In this document: in pieces, positions 1-10,175 of the stretch | How positions within the stretch are numbered: position 1 is the first letter of the stretch | Layout: every line of letters begins with the position of its first letter | Source: Chloroflexota bacterium | Lineage (GTDB): Bacteria > Chloroflexota > Dehalococcoidia > UBA2979 | Length of the DNA: 64,000 bases | Direction: 5' to 3' | Assembly (NCBI GenBank): GCA_003670575.1 | Contig: QWRD01000003.1 | Coordinates: 61,149-125,148, forward strand | Notes under the pieces: model-generated | The model's database searches: none | What the model was told of the DNA's origin: nothing | Seen by the model: the letters and a program-made list of their open reading frames with translations, nothing else | Made by a program: the position numbers and the translations under genes

Positions 1-786
1 TGCGCCTGCGCGACCGTTGGCCGCTGCTGGTCGGCCTCGGAGCCGGCGTCGCGGTTCTGGCAACGGCCGCGGCGTGGGACATCGGTGCACGCTCCGGTTG
101 GAGGTCAGCCGAGCGCTTGCTGGGCGTCGATGCAGCAGGCTGGGCCCTCGCGCTGCTCGTGGTGACGTTGGCGCTGGCAGTGCAACTTGCACGCGATGGG
201 CAGCTGGCGCTGCTGCGCGAGCGTCGACTGGTGCACACGGCGGCCGCGCTGCGGGAGGCCTCCGCACGGCTGGAGGTGCAGGCGACGACCGACGCGTTGA
301 CCGGGCTGTTCAACCGCCGAGTGTTCGAGGACCGGCTCCGCATCGAGTACGGCCGCGCGATGCGCTACGGTCGCCCACTTCATGGTGGACATCGACCAGT
401 TCAAGCGTGTCAACGATGAGCACAGCCACGCCTTCGGCGACCTGGTGCTGACCGTCGCCGCGCAAACGCTTCGCGGCAACCTCCGTGCGTCCGACCTCGT
501 CGCCCGCTACGGTGGCGAGGAGTTCGTGCTGCTGCTGCCGGAGACCGGCGTCCGCGAGGCAATGGTCGTGGCGGAGAAGCTGCGAGCGGCCATCGCCTCC
601 CAGGTCTTCACGGACGGCATCACCTCGCTCCCGCTCACCGCCTCGTTCGGGGTGGCGGCGCTCCCCGACTGCGTGACGCGGGACGGCGACGAGCTCGTGA
701 GCCTCGCCGACCTCGCGATGTACGAGGCGAAGCGAGCCGGCCGCAACCGCGCTGTCGCAGCGGAATCTGCGCCGCCGAGCCACTGA
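1..786 (+). pseudogene. Membrane diguanylate cyclase (GGDEF), 5' end outside window, frameshifted
   Basis: This gene enters from upstream: its frame is open from base 3 and encodes two hydrophobic segments (about bases 18-65 and 130-185) followed by a linker and the start of a GGDEF domain (TTDALTGLFNRR). The intact catalytic half lies in another frame from 382 to the stop at 786. It has the MVDIDQFKRVND motif, the active-site GGEEF and an upstream RxxD inhibitory site (RASD, five residues before GGEEF). GGDEF enzymes make cyclic di-GMP at the membrane. The break is at about 375-382, between RYGRPL and MVDID, where family members usually carry two or three more residues; a short deletion fits best. 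It is either a pseudogene or a sequencing error. The family call is firm. Confidence 0.8.
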
Positions 787-829
787 GCGGCGCGCTCCTC
801 CGTACAATAGTTGGGAACCCGAGGAACCC

Positions 830-2926
830 ATGACCACATCCACCAGCAGACCGTTTGAGCTTGTGACGCCGTTCCAATTGACCGGCGATCAGCCTCGTGC
901 CGTCGATGCGCTCGTAACCGGGCTGGAGCGCGGCGATCGCGTGCAGACGCTGCTGGGCGCGACCGGGTCCGGCAAGACCTTCACGATGGCAAACATTGTC
1001 GCGAGGTATCAGCGGCCCACGCTGGTGATCGCGCCCAACCGCACGCTGGCGGCGCAGTTGACCTCGGAGTTCCGCGACTTCTTCCCGCACAACGCGGTGG
1101 AGTACTTCGTTTCGTACTACGACTACTACCAGCCAGAGGCGTACATCCCGCGTAGCGACACCTACATCGCCAAGGATGCCGACATCAACGAGGACATCGA
1201 CAAGATGCGCCACTCCGCGACGCGCTCGTTGTTCGAGCGGCGCGATGTGTTGATCGTCGCCTCGGTGTCATGCATCTACGGCCTCGGCGAGCCGGGAGAG
1301 TACGAGTCGTTCGTCGTCGACCTGTACAAGGGGCGCCACATTAACCGCGCCTCGTTGGTGCGACAACTCGTCGACATGCAGTACCAGCGCAACGACATGA
1401 GCCTGGTGCGCGGCAGCTTCAGGGTGCGCGGCGATTCGCTCACGGTGATTCCCGCGTACGAGGACCTCGCGGTCCGCATCGACTTCTGGGGCGACGAGGT
1501 CGAGCGCATCGTCACCGTGGATCCGCTCTCCGGCGAACTGCTGGGCGAGGTGGCGCGGCACTCCGTGTATCCCGCTAAGCACTTCGTCACCTCCAAGGAC
1601 CGGCTGAACCAGGCGCTGCAAACCATCGACGAGGAGCTGCAGGCGCGGCTCGCGGAGTTCCGCGGACGGGGCCAGATCCTGGAGGCGGCTCGGCTGGAGG
1701 AGCGCACCCGCTTCGACGTGGAGATGCTGCGCGAGGCTGGCTATTGTTCGGGCATCGAGAACTACTCGCGTCACCTCGCGGGCCGCGAGCCGGGGTCGAC
1801 GCCGTGGACCCTGCTCGATTACCTCCCCGACGACTGGTTGCTCTTCGTCGATGAGTCGCATATCTCATTGCCGCAGGTGCGCGGGATGTTCCACGGCGAC
1901 CTCGCACGCAAGACGACGCTGGTGGATTACGGCTTCCGTCTGCCGTCCGCGCTCGACAATCGCCCGCTGAACTTCGATGAGTTCGAGGCGCACATCAACC
2001 AGGTGGTGTTTGTCTCGGCAACCCCCGGCCCGTATGAGCGCGAACACTCGTTGCAGATCGTGGAGCAGGTGATCCGGCCCACTGGCATCGTCGACCCAGC
2101 ATTGGAGGTGCGTCCGACGCATGGGCAGATCGACGATCTCCTCGCGGAAATTCAGATCCGCGTTGCCCGCAAGGAACGCGTGCTGGTGACAACGCTCACC
2201 AAGAAGATGTCCGAGGACCTGACGGACTACCTGCTGGAGATGGGCGTGCGCGCCCGCTACCTGCACTCCGAGATCGACACCTTGCAGCGCATCGATATCC
2301 TGCGCGACCTGCGCCTAGGGGTGCACGACGTGCTGGTGGGCATCAACCTGCTGCGCGAGGGGCTCGACCTGCCGGAGGTGTCGCTGGTGTGCATCCTCGA
2401 CGCCGACAAGGAAGGCTACCTGCGCTCCGCCGGCTCGCTGATCCAGACGATCGGTCGCGCGGCGCGGCATGTCGAGGGGCGCGTCATCATGTACGCCGAT
2501 GTCATGACCGATTCCATGCGCACCGCCATCAGCGAGACCGAGCGACGTCGGGCGATCCAGGAGCGACATAACGATGAGCACGGCATCACGCCGCAGGGCA
2601 TCCAGAAGACGATTCGCGACATCGCCGACACATTCCGCGTCGCGGAGGAGGCGTCCGGGTACACCACTGCCGCCGACCTGCCGAAGGAGGACCTCGCGAG
2701 GTTGGTGCGCGAGCTGGAGACGCAGATGAAGAACGCAGCGCGCGACCTCGACTTCGAGCGGGCGGCGCTGCTGCGCGACCAGGTGATCGACCTGCGTCGT
2801 GAGCTGTCGACGGAGACGCCGGAGTCGTTGCGTGACTTCGGCGGCGCGCAGCATGTTCCCGGCACTCGTCCGCCGAGCCCCGCGAGGCCGACTCGCAATG
2901 GTCGCACCCGTCGCCCGCAGCACTGA
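830..2926 (+). CDS. uvrB: UvrABC system protein B (excinuclease damage-recognition helicase)
   Basis: UvrB is the central subunit of nucleotide excision repair. UvrA loads it onto damaged DNA, it opens the strands around the lesion and it recruits UvrC for incision. The 698-residue protein is full length. It has a Walker A motif GATGSGKT at residues 43-50, the tyrosine-rich beta-hairpin [10 protein letters not shown] near 97-104, a DESH Walker B box at 341-344, the SF2 helicase C-terminal region with the QTIGRAARH motif, and a UVR domain near 621-656 that pairs with UvrC. The last 40 residues are a basic, Pro/Arg-rich tail. A GAGGAA ribosome site sits just before the ATG. A hairpin follows the gene at 2985. 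Confidence 0.98.
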   Translation: MTTSTSRPFELVTPFQLTGDQPRAVDALVTGLERGDRVQTLLGATGSGKTFTMANIVARYQRPTLVIAPNRTLAAQLTSEFRDFFPHNAVEYFVSYYDYYQPEAYIPRSDTYIAKDADINEDIDKMRHSATRSLFERRDVLIVASVSCIYGLGEPGEYESFVVDLYKGRHINRASLVRQLVDMQYQRNDMSLVRGSFRVRGDSLTVIPAYEDLAVRIDFWGDEVERIVTVDPLSGELLGEVARHSVYPAKHFVTSKDRLNQALQTIDEELQARLAEFRGRGQILEAARLEERTRFDVEMLREAGYCSGIENYSRHLAGREPGSTPWTLLDYLPDDWLLFVDESHISLPQVRGMFHGDLARKTTLVDYGFRLPSALDNRPLNFDEFEAHINQVVFVSATPGPYEREHSLQIVEQVIRPTGIVDPALEVRPTHGQIDDLLAEIQIRVARKERVLVTTLTKKMSEDLTDYLLEMGVRARYLHSEIDTLQRIDILRDLRLGVHDVLVGINLLREGLDLPEVSLVCILDADKEGYLRSAGSLIQTIGRAARHVEGRVIMYADVMTDSMRTAISETERRRAIQERHNDEHGITPQGIQKTIRDIADTFRVAEEASGYTTAADLPKEDLARLVRELETQMKNAARDLDFERAALLRDQVIDLRRELSTETPESLRDFGGAQHVPGTRPPSPARPTRNGRTRRPQH

Positions 2927-3283
2927 GCGCACGTGACCGTCGCTTGTGGCGCGCCGCGGACTCCTGTCAGATCGAGCAGACAACAACCGACCCCGGGATC
3001 ACCGGGGTCGGTTCAGTTCAGTGCCAGAGTCGGAGCGGATTCCTGATTCCGCCGTGCCTGCCGCCTGAGTGAGGCTGTAACTCCGTCGCCGACAGGGGTA
3101 CTGCCGAGGGCTCTTTGCGCCCTGAGTTCGCCGGAGCTGAATCAATGCCTATCGGATGTAACCTCGGGGTGTCCAAGCGGCAGGGGAGTGATGAGCCGGA
3201 GAATCGTTGTCCAACGGCGGAGTCCTTTAATCCCTCGCAACCATGTCTACCTGCATTCATTATCGCACGTATTGCAAGGGAGG
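2927..3283. other. Convergent intergenic spacer between uvrB and ftsK
   Basis: This 357-base spacer lies between the ends of uvrB and ftsK, which run toward each other. It holds the hairpin at 2985-3013. I see no supported gene in the rest. A minus-strand open frame of 80 codons (3018-3260) has no recognisable domain, no clear ribosome site and an amino-acid mix unlike the neighbouring proteins. Confidence 0.6.
2985..3013 (+). terminator. Hairpin terminator after uvrB
   Basis: A perfect 12-bp inverted repeat (AACCGACCCCGG paired with CCGGGGTCGGTT) with a 5-base loop lies 59 bases after the uvrB stop. There is no strong T-run after it. Because uvrB and ftsK converge here, it may work in both directions. 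Confidence 0.65.
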
Positions 3284-5716
3284 TTAGTGCATCGGCTCCT
3301 CGCTGCGCGCGATCGTGAGTGCTGACGGCACCGGCTCATCCTCGATATTGGGGACGATGTGCTCCAATACCTCGCGCGAGCTGCCGGAGCCATCGGATGG
3401 ACCCACAATGCCGCGCGACTCCAGTTCGTCCATGACGCGTGCGGCGCGCGGATAGCCGATGCGCAGCCGCCGCTGCAGCAGCGACGTCGAGACGTGCGAC
3501 AACTCGCGGGCCAGGTCGATCGCCTTCGTGAGGATCGGGTCGTCGTCCTCCGCCGCTGCTTCCGCTTCGGCGAGCTCCTGCTCGGCGGCGCGTAGCAAAT
3601 CGTCGTGCTTCTCGGGAACAAGGTCGCCGAAGCGACCGTCCGACCAGAATCCGACAACGGCCTCGATCTCCGGGTCGGAGACGTACACGCCCTGCAGGCG
3701 GATCGGCTTCTGCGCATCGGTGGGGACGTACAGCATGTCGCCGCGCCCCAGCAACTTTTCGGCGCCACCCTGGTCGAGCACCGTGCGCGAGTCGACCTGG
3801 GAGGACATCGCGAAGGCGATGCGTGTCGGGAAGTTCGCCTTGATCAGCCCCGTCACCACATCGACCGACGGCCGCTGCGTGGCGACGATGAGGTGGATGC
3901 CGGTGGCGCGCGCCAACTGTGCGAGGCGCACCAACTGCTGCTCCACCTGAATCGGGGCGGCCATCATCAGGTCTGCGAGCTCATCGATGACGACGACCCA
4001 GTACGGCAGTTTGCCGTGCTCGTTGATCTCGTTGAAGCGCTTGATGTTGCGCACACCTGCCTGCGCGAAGCGTCGGTAGCGCGTCTCCATCTCATGGATC
4101 ACCGCCTGCAGCGTACCGACGACCTTGTCCATATCGACGACGATCTTCGAGAACGCGAGGTGGGGGATAGCCTCGAAGGCCGCGAGCTCCACGCGCTTCG
4201 GGTCGATCATGATCAGCCGCAACTGCTCCGGCGAGTGGTTCATCAGCAGGCAGGTGATGATCGCGTTCAGGCAGACCGACTTACCGGAGCCTGTCGCACC
4301 CGCTATCAACAGGTGAGGCATCGTCGCGAGGTCGGCCACCGAGGGCTCGCCCGTCACACCGGAGCCCAGCGCGATCGGAAGCGCCTGCGTCTCCAGCGCC
4401 TTTTTGAATGCAGGCGCCTCCATGACGCTGCGCATCGTCACGATGCTGGAGCTGCCGTTCGGCACCTCGATGCCGACGATCGACTTGCCGGGCACGGGCG
4501 CCTCGATACGGAGCGCGGGCGTGGCGAGAGCGAGCGCGAGGTCGTTCTGCAGCGCGGTGATGCGGTTCACGCGGATGCGAGTGCGGGACACCTCTACGTC
4601 ATGCGTCCGCGGCTGACCGTCGTCCTCGAAGAGCGCCGCGCCGTTGGCGTCGCGTTCCACGATGGCCTTGGTGCGCACGTCCCAGCCGGGCTCCACGCCG
4701 AACTGCGTGATCGTCGGGCCCTCGTTGATCTGCGTCACGCGAGCGTCGACGCCGAACGAGGCGAGCGTGTCGACGATCAGTTGCGCGCGCCGCTCGTTGT
4801 CGGGGCCGTCGTCGACGACTGCCGGGGCTGCCTTGAGCATGCTCACCGGTGGCAGCTGCCAGCCGTCCGAGGAGTGCCGCCACTCCTCGACGCCACGCTG
4901 AAGATCCATCGAGATCTGCACCGGTGGCTTTGCGGTACGCTCCCGCTTCGGACGCGTCGCTGGAGCGTCTTCGTCGGCCTCCGCGGCGTGTGGAGCGAGC
5001 GACGGCGCCACGGGGCCCGCGATGGTCGCGATGCCCTCGGCGATAGGAGCAGTGGCGGGGCGTGGGCCCACCAGCCGCTGGCGCGCAGAGGAGCCGAGTT
5101 GCCGCAAGCCTCGGCCCGCCGCGCGATGCATGCCCAGGCCGACGAGGCTGGTCCACGCCCAGCGCCCGGACCATGCGAGCCCGCCGGGAGCGCGCCCAGC
5201 CAAGTCACGCGCGGTCAGCGGCCACAGCAACGCGAAGCCGAGCGGGAGCGTGGCGAGCCAGAGCCCGATGGCGAGCGGAGACAGGGTGAGCGCGCGGCCC
5301 AGCTCGCCGCCAGCCGAGTGGAGCTCGAGGTTCGCGCCGCTGACGGTTGACGCGGGGTACCACAGCCCCAGCAGGCCGGCGGAGAACACCATCAGCAGCA
5401 GCGCACCGAAGAGGTGTCGTCGCTGCTCGCGCATCCACGTCGTGTAGCGGAGCGCCAACATCACGCCGAGTGCGGCCGCCGACAGCGTCACCGTGAACAC
5501 GTGCAGGCCCAGCATGTTGACCAGGCCATCGCGTGCACCGGCCAGGAGATCGGTGAGCGGCAGCAGGAACGGGATAACCGCTGCGGCGACGACGACGAGT
5601 GCCGTCCCAATCACCTCGGGACGCACCAGATGGCGGCCGACGCTGATCAGGTCGGGGATGGAGGTGCTGTATGCGCCTGATGACGCACGTGGCCGGCGGG
5701 ACCTGGTTCGAGCCAT
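3284..5716 (-). CDS. ftsK: DNA translocase FtsK/SpoIIIE
   Basis: FtsK anchors in the division septum and pumps chromosomal DNA so that replicated chromosomes separate before cell closure. The 810-residue protein has four membrane segments in its first 170 residues, an acidic linker, the FtsK alpha/beta motor with Walker A GATGSGKS (about 473-480) and Walker B VVVIDE (about 574-579), and a C-terminal winged-helix gamma domain (about 725-787) that reads orienting DNA motifs. The signature VLDQGGAEKLLGRGDML is present. The frame is open upstream to a GTG at 5791, but a GAGGAG ribosome site 7 bases before the ATG at 5716 decides the start. It is the last gene of the minus-strand array, 93 bases after rnj. 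Confidence 0.95.
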   Translation of the reverse strand: MARTRSRRPRASSGAYSTSIPDLISVGRHLVRPEVIGTALVVVAAAVIPFLLPLTDLLAGARDGLVNMLGLHVFTVTLSAAALGVMLALRYTTWMREQRRHLFGALLLMVFSAGLLGLWYPASTVSGANLELHSAGGELGRALTLSPLAIGLWLATLPLGFALLWPLTARDLAGRAPGGLAWSGRWAWTSLVGLGMHRAAGRGLRQLGSSARQRLVGPRPATAPIAEGIATIAGPVAPSLAPHAAEADEDAPATRPKRERTAKPPVQISMDLQRGVEEWRHSSDGWQLPPVSMLKAAPAVVDDGPDNERRAQLIVDTLASFGVDARVTQINEGPTITQFGVEPGWDVRTKAIVERDANGAALFEDDGQPRTHDVEVSRTRIRVNRITALQNDLALALATPALRIEAPVPGKSIVGIEVPNGSSSIVTMRSVMEAPAFKKALETQALPIALGSGVTGEPSVADLATMPHLLIAGATGSGKSVCLNAIITCLLMNHSPEQLRLIMIDPKRVELAAFEAIPHLAFSKIVVDMDKVVGTLQAVIHEMETRYRRFAQAGVRNIKRFNEINEHGKLPYWVVVIDELADLMMAAPIQVEQQLVRLAQLARATGIHLIVATQRPSVDVVTGLIKANFPTRIAFAMSSQVDSRTVLDQGGAEKLLGRGDMLYVPTDAQKPIRLQGVYVSDPEIEAVVGFWSDGRFGDLVPEKHDDLLRAAEQELAEAEAAAEDDDPILTKAIDLARELSHVSTSLLQRRLRIGYPRAARVMDELESRGIVGPSDGSGSSREVLEHIVPNIEDEPVPSALTIARSEEPMH

Positions 5717-5809
5717 GACGCTGCTCCTCATCCGGAATCCGCCCGCCAAGGCTTCCGGCTCCATGAGTTTCGATTCGGGCGCTGGACGCACCCACTCAAC
5801 GCTGCTGGG

Positions 5810-7465
5810 CTACACCTCCACCGTGATCGGCAGCACCAGTGGCCGCCGCTTGGTCTGCGCGTAGACGTAGCTGGCTACTTCGTTCTTGAGGGCATCGCGG
5901 ATGCCGGTCCAGTCGACGTGCTGGTGCTCGCCACCCACGATCTGCGTGACGCGTTCGCGAATGCCCTCGATGACCGCAGCCTCTTCTTCCAGGCCGACGA
6001 AGCCGTGCGACATCACCTCCGGCGGCCGCAACAGATCGCCGTGCTCGCGATCGAGCGCGACGACGACGACGACCATGCCGTCGCTCGCCAGGTGCAACCG
6101 GTCGCGCAGCACGATCTGATCGACGTCGCCGACGCCCAGACCATCGACGTAGATGTAGTCCGCCGGGATGTGCCCGGTGATGCGGGCTCCGTGCTCGTCG
6201 ATCTCCATGATGTCGCCGTCGGTGAGCACCACCGCATCTTCCGGCGCCATGCCGAGCGTGATCGCCAGCTGCCGGTGCAGCACCAGGTGGCGGTACTCGC
6301 CGTGGATGCCGATAAAGTGCTTGGGCCGCACGATGCGGTGGATGATCTTCAATTCTTCCTGTGCGGCGTGGCCGCGAACGTGCACCGGCGCCAGCCGGTT
6401 GTAGATCACGTGCGCGCCCGCCTTGTACAGGTTGTCGATGTTGCGATAGACCAGTGTTTCATTGCCGGGAACGGGGTTGGAGGAGAGCACGACCGTGTCA
6501 TCCGCGTGGATGGTGATGTTCTGGTGCGTGCCGTTGGAGATGCGCGTGAGTGCCGCAGTCGGTTCGCCCTGCGAGCCCGTGCAGATCACGATCGTCTTCG
6601 CGCTGGGATAGGTATCCAGTTCGCGAGCGTTCATCATGATGCCGTCCGGCACGCGCAGATAGCCGAGATCGCGGGCCATCTGCACGTTGTTCACCATCGA
6701 CCGCCCGGTCACGAACACCCGGCGTCCGTGCTTCTCCGCGGCGTCGATGACGATTTGCACGCGCGAGATCAGCGACGCGAACGTGGTGACGATCACGCGG
6801 CCGGTCGCATCCGCGATGACGCGTTCCAGCGCATCCGCGACGATCTGCTCGGAGGGAGTGAAGCCCTCGACCTCGATATAGGTGGAGTCCATCGCCAGCA
6901 GCAGCGCGCCCTCGCGACCAATCTCGGCGAGGCGCTGGAGGTCCGTGTGCTGGCCCATCACCGGCGTGTGGTCGATCTTGAAGTCGCCGGTGTGCACCAC
7001 GGTTCCGAGCGGGGTGTGGATGAGCAGCCCCGCCGCGTCCGGAATGGAGTGGGAGACAGAGAAGAACTCGACGTTGAACGCGCCGACCTCGATGCTGCCG
7101 CCGACTTCGACGACGCGGATATCGGACGCGGCCTGCAGGCGATGCTCCTTGAGCTTCACGTCCACCAGGCCGCGCGTCAGCCGGGTGCAGTACACCGGCA
7201 CCTGAACCTCACGGAGCAGGAACGGCAGCGCACCGATGTGATCCTCGTGCCCGTGGGTGAGGAAGACGGCCTTCAGGCGGCCAGGGTGATCCATAATGTA
7301 GGAAATGTCCGGGATCACGAGGTCGACGCCGAGCATCTCCTCCTCCGGGAACATCACCCCCACGTCGACGGCGATCATGTCCTCGCCGTACTCGTACAAC
7401 ATCATGTTCCGCCCGATCTCGCCGAGCCCCCCCAGGGGGATGACGCGCAGCGTGTTCGGGCTCAT
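5810..7465 (-). CDS. rnj: Ribonuclease J
   Basis: RNase J is a cytoplasmic metallo-beta-lactamase-fold nuclease with 5'-to-3' exonuclease and endonuclease activity, and it serves in mRNA decay and RNA maturation in bacteria without RNase E. The 551-residue protein is full length. The zinc-binding motif HGHEDH is at residues 71-76, the N-terminus has the typical PLGGLGEIGRN, and the beta-CASP region includes GSQGEPTAALTRI and VHVRGHAAQEELK. A GGAG ribosome site lies 8 bases before the ATG. The start overlaps the udg stop in an ATGA junction, so the two are probably translationally coupled. There is one copy here, so whether the organism has J1/J2 paralogues cannot be told. Confidence 0.97.
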   Translation of the reverse strand: MSPNTLRVIPLGGLGEIGRNMMLYEYGEDMIAVDVGVMFPEEEMLGVDLVIPDISYIMDHPGRLKAVFLTHGHEDHIGALPFLLREVQVPVYCTRLTRGLVDVKLKEHRLQAASDIRVVEVGGSIEVGAFNVEFFSVSHSIPDAAGLLIHTPLGTVVHTGDFKIDHTPVMGQHTDLQRLAEIGREGALLLAMDSTYIEVEGFTPSEQIVADALERVIADATGRVIVTTFASLISRVQIVIDAAEKHGRRVFVTGRSMVNNVQMARDLGYLRVPDGIMMNARELDTYPSAKTIVICTGSQGEPTAALTRISNGTHQNITIHADDTVVLSSNPVPGNETLVYRNIDNLYKAGAHVIYNRLAPVHVRGHAAQEELKIIHRIVRPKHFIGIHGEYRHLVLHRQLAITLGMAPEDAVVLTDGDIMEIDEHGARITGHIPADYIYVDGLGVGDVDQIVLRDRLHLASDGMVVVVVALDREHGDLLRPPEVMSHGFVGLEEEAAVIEGIRERVTQIVGGEHQHVDWTGIRDALKNEVASYVYAQTKRRPLVLPITVEV

Positions 7466-8085
7466 GTAAGTTGCTCCGTATTCGATGTGGGAGGTGCCGC
7501 TTCGGTGGTACCGGCCGCTGCAATGAGCGCCGGAAGGGTGGCGAAATCGGCCTGGATGACGGGGCGCAAATCACCCCGATGTAGCGCAGCGGCGGGGTGG
7601 TACATCGGTACCACCGTGCGGCCAGCAGCATGCTTCGGTTTGCCGTGGACGCGGCTGATCGCCTCGCCGGGGAACCAGCGCGCCATGGAGAACCGTCCGA
7701 GGGTCACGATCACTCGTGGATCCACGATCGCGATCTGGCGGTCGAGGTAGTCCTCGCACGCTTCGATCTCCGCAGGTTCCGGGTCGCGATTCGCCGGCGG
7801 CCGACACTTCACCACGTTGGCGATGTAGACCGTGTCGCGCGAAAGCCCGATGCCCGCCAGCAACTCGTCGAGGAATCGCCCGGATGGGCCAACGAACGGC
7901 AGCCCGGACTCATCCTCGCGCGCCCCGGGAGCCTCGCCGATCAACATGATGTCGGCTCGGGCGGGCCCGGCGCCGGGCACCGTCTGTGTCCGCGTGCGCG
8001 CGAGGGCACAACGCGGACAGTCCGCAATCTCCTCGTAGAGGGGCAGCCAGGCAGGGTCGATGGTCGCCGAGGAATGAGATACCAC
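7462..8085 (-). CDS. udg: Type 4 uracil-DNA glycosylase ([4Fe-4S])
   Basis: This enzyme removes uracil from DNA to start base-excision repair. The 207-residue protein shows the family-4 features: four iron-sulfur cysteines (C23, C26, C94, C110), motif [20 protein letters not shown] at about 50-69 and the late MYHPAA motif near 161-166. The gene starts at a GTG; the frame continues upstream into the tatC region, but that part does not match the family. Type 4 enzymes are common in thermophiles and in several bacterial phyla with iron-sulfur-rich metabolism. The stop overlaps the rnj start by four bases, and tatC ends 50 bases upstream, so it sits in the same operon. Confidence 0.95.
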   Translation of the reverse strand: MVSHSSATIDPAWLPLYEEIADCPRCALARTRTQTVPGAGPARADIMLIGEAPGAREDESGLPFVGPSGRFLDELLAGIGLSRDTVYIANVVKCRPPANRDPEPAEIEACEDYLDRQIAIVDPRVIVTLGRFSMARWFPGEAISRVHGKPKHAAGRTVVPMYHPAAALHRGDLRPVIQADFATLPALIAAAGTTEAAPPTSNTEQLT

Positions 8086-8135
8086 GGCCTGATCGTAACA
8101 CCGGGGCGTGGCTGCTCCAACAGGTAAGCGGGTAA

Positions 8136-8900
8136 TCAGTTCTTGCGGACGAGCCAGGCCAACCCGATGCCGAAGAAGTAGAGCAGGATCATCGGGCCCG
8201 CGACCATCGTCTGCGTGATCGGATCCGGTGTCGGTGTGGCGACGGCGGAGATGACGAAGGCGATGACGATGGCGAATCGCCAGAACCCCCAGAGCTGTCG
8301 AGCGGAGACCAGTCCGATCTTCGCCAGCCCCATGATCAGGATCGGCGTCTCGAACACGAAGCCCATGATCAGGATGAGCCGCGTGGTCAGGTCGATGTAG
8401 CTCGTAATCGTCGGGTTCGGATCGGCGATGCTGCTGCCGAACGAGAAGAGGAATCCGTACGCCGGTGGCAGCACCACGTAGTACCCGAAGGCGAGGCCCA
8501 GCAGGAACATCGCGCTGGCGCCAACCGTGACGGGGTACACCCAGCGCTTCTCGGCCGGCGTCAGCGCCGGGCTCACGAAGCGCAGCGCCTGATACACGAT
8601 CGCTGGCATCCCGAACGCGATGCCGCCCATCAGCGCGACCTGGAAGTACACGACGACGTTCTCCATCGGGGAGATCGCTTGAGCCTTGAAGTTCGCGTTC
8701 TGCAGCAGCGCTGGCTGCTTGAGGAAGTCGATGACGGCGAATCCGACTTTCGGCACAAAGAAGATGCTGACGCCCAGCAACACCCAGATGCCCGCCCACA
8801 TCACGCGCGTGCGGAGCTCCAGCAGATGCTCCAGCAGCGTCATCTCCCCGCCGGCGTGTGCGTCAGGCTCGGGCGACAGGTACGAGGGTTCGATGGCCAC
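8136..8900 (-). CDS. tatC: Sec-independent protein translocase TatC
   Basis: TatC is the multi-spanning receptor of the twin-arginine translocase, which exports folded proteins. The 254-residue protein has the N-terminal LLEHLLELRTR motif, six predicted membrane segments, the conserved FxSPALTPAEK loop and the FVFETPILIMGL segment. It begins two bases after the tatA-family gene, which supports a tatAC operon. The Tat system would suit cofactor-loaded redox proteins, but no Tat signal peptide is obvious among the proteins encoded in this window. Confidence 0.97.
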   Translation of the reverse strand: MAIEPSYLSPEPDAHAGGEMTLLEHLLELRTRVMWAGIWVLLGVSIFFVPKVGFAVIDFLKQPALLQNANFKAQAISPMENVVVYFQVALMGGIAFGMPAIVYQALRFVSPALTPAEKRWVYPVTVGASAMFLLGLAFGYYVVLPPAYGFLFSFGSSIADPNPTITSYIDLTTRLILIMGFVFETPILIMGLAKIGLVSARQLWGFWRFAIVIAFVISAVATPTPDPITQTMVAGPMILLYFFGIGLAWLVRKN

Positions 8901-8902
8901 TG

Positions 8903-9280
8903 CTACGCCTCTGGCTTCGAGGGGGGCGCGCCCGGCGTCGTCTCGGCGGTCGGTTCACCGGCGGCCGCGTCCCTGGTTGCGCCACCAATGCGGCGGACCT
9001 CGTGGGTTGTCTCGCCCACGGGGGATGAGATGCCGCTGGTGAAGTCCCGGCCAATGTCACGGAGGGAGCGGAAATCTTCGGCGGGGTCGCCGACTTCTTT
9101 CTCCAGGTCGTCCATCGCGCCGCGCACGTCCTGCATGACGGCGTCCGCGTACCTACGGGCCATGCGGTAGTACTTGCCAGCCTCGCGGGCCACGGTCGGG
9201 AAGCGCTTGGGGCCGACGACCAGCAGCATGACCACCAGGATCATCACTGCTTCGCCCGCGCCGACGCCGAAGAATTCCAT
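8903..9280 (-). CDS. tatA: Twin-arginine translocase TatA/TatB family protein
   Basis: The 125-residue protein has the TatA/B layout: a short N-terminus, one membrane helix (about residues 9-24, EAVMILVVMLLVVGPKRFP), an amphipathic helix and a charged, Pro/Thr-rich tail. It supplies the pore-forming or bridging subunit to TatC, encoded two bases downstream. The GPKRFP hinge is typical of both TatA and TatB. With a single copy here I cannot say whether it does both jobs. A TatB-like reading is possible because of the long charged helix after the hinge. Confidence 0.9.
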   Translation of the reverse strand: MEFFGVGAGEAVMILVVMLLVVGPKRFPTVAREAGKYYRMARRYADAVMQDVRGAMDDLEKEVGDPAEDFRSLRDIGRDFTSGISSPVGETTHEVRRIGGATRDAAAGEPTAETTPGAPPSKPEA

Positions 9281-9358
9281 GCACGGAATGATACGCCCGG
9301 CTCAGCCCTATCGGCTGGCCGGGCGTTCCGGTTCTACGCTACGGAGAAAGGGACGAGG

Positions 9359-9619
9359 CTACTCGTCCTCCACGCCCGCGTCGTGGATGAAGTCGATGGC
9401 ATCCTGGACGGTCTGGATCTTCTCCGCGTCCTCGTCGGAAATCTCGATCGGGTTGCCGTCCTTGGAGAACTCTTCCTCGATGGACATGATCAATTCCACC
9501 AGGTCCAGCGAGTCCGCGTTCAAGTCGTCGACGAATGAGGCGTTCGGTACCACCTGCGCCTCGTCCACACCCAGTTGCTCAACGATCATCGCGCGTACGC
9601 GCTCGTAGACACTAGCCAC
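9359..9619 (-). CDS. acpP: Acyl carrier protein
   Basis: ACP carries growing fatty-acyl chains on a phosphopantetheine arm in type II fatty-acid synthesis. The chosen GTG start at 9619 gives 86 residues, normal for ACP, and has AAGGAAAGGA as a ribosome site 8 bases away; an in-frame ATG at 9664 would add an unlikely Arg/Lys-rich extension. The attachment serine is S37 in the motif [10 protein letters not shown]. The protein is acidic, as expected. It is in line with fabG and fabD, with nusB inserted between them. fabF, fabH and plsX, often neighbours in other genomes, are not in this window. Confidence 0.95.
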   Translation of the reverse strand: MASVYERVRAMIVEQLGVDEAQVVPNASFVDDLNADSLDLVELIMSIEEEFSKDGNPIEISDEDAEKIQTVQDAIDFIHDAGVEDE

Positions 9620-9715
9620 CCCAGTGATCCTTTCCTTCGCGCGAGGCGATGTCCTTGCGGGCATCAGTGCCCAGTTGCGATCTTGCCAGTTGTAACGGAT
9701 TCGATGGTGCTGCGG

Positions 9716-10162
9716 TCAGTCAGAAGTGTCCGCGCTGGGCGGCTCGTCGTCTACAGCGGCCAGCGCAACCGCGCCCAGCACACCGTTCACGAAGCGGCCC
9801 GACGATTCCGAACCGTACCCCTTCGCCAACTCCACGGCCTCATTGATTGCGGTCCGGAGCGGAGCGGGCTGATTATCGAAGAGCACTTCGTAGATTGCAA
9901 GGCGGAGCACGTTCCGATCGACGGGCGCCATCTCCTCCAGTGGAAATGCGGGCGCGCGCTCGCGGATGACGGCGTCGATCGCCTGACGATATTTCTGGAC
10001 GCCCTCCACGAGGTGCTGCGCGAACTCGGCCGCATCCTCCGGCAGGCGTGCATCCTCGATGTGTCGGTCGAGCGTCGTAAGCACGTCGCGATCGGCGCTC
10101 TCCGCCTCGAAGAGCGTTTGCAGCGCGGCGATGCGTGATCTGCGGCGGGAGCCTCCGGGCAT
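9716..10162 (-). CDS. nusB: Transcription antitermination factor NusB
   Basis: NusB binds boxA RNA with S10 (NusE) and promotes antitermination of rRNA transcription. The 148-residue protein starts with the characteristic RRRSRIAALQTLFEAE helix and carries the conserved APVDRNVLRLAIYEVLF and INEAVELAKGYGSESSGRFVNGVLG segments. It lies 13 bases after fabG and 96 bases before acpP, so it is probably co-transcribed with fatty-acid genes. A GAGGCGAG ribosome site precedes the ATG. Confidence 0.96.
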   Translation of the reverse strand: MPGGSRRRSRIAALQTLFEAESADRDVLTTLDRHIEDARLPEDAAEFAQHLVEGVQKYRQAIDAVIRERAPAFPLEEMAPVDRNVLRLAIYEVLFDNQPAPLRTAINEAVELAKGYGSESSGRFVNGVLGAVALAAVDDEPPSADTSD

Positions 10163-10175
10163 TAGCGCTCGCCTC

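Noticed and set aside
3018..3260. An 80-codon minus-strand open frame between uvrB and ftsK
   Set aside because: No domain, no ribosome site and odd composition; its plus-strand sequence also lacks a tRNA fold.
3605..5350. A 581-codon plus-strand frame opposite ftsK
   Set aside because: It is the antisense shadow of ftsK, with His/Arg/Asp-rich composition and no domain.
5918..7750. A 610-codon plus-strand frame opposite RNase J
   Set aside because: It mirrors the RNase J codons and has no recognisable protein features.
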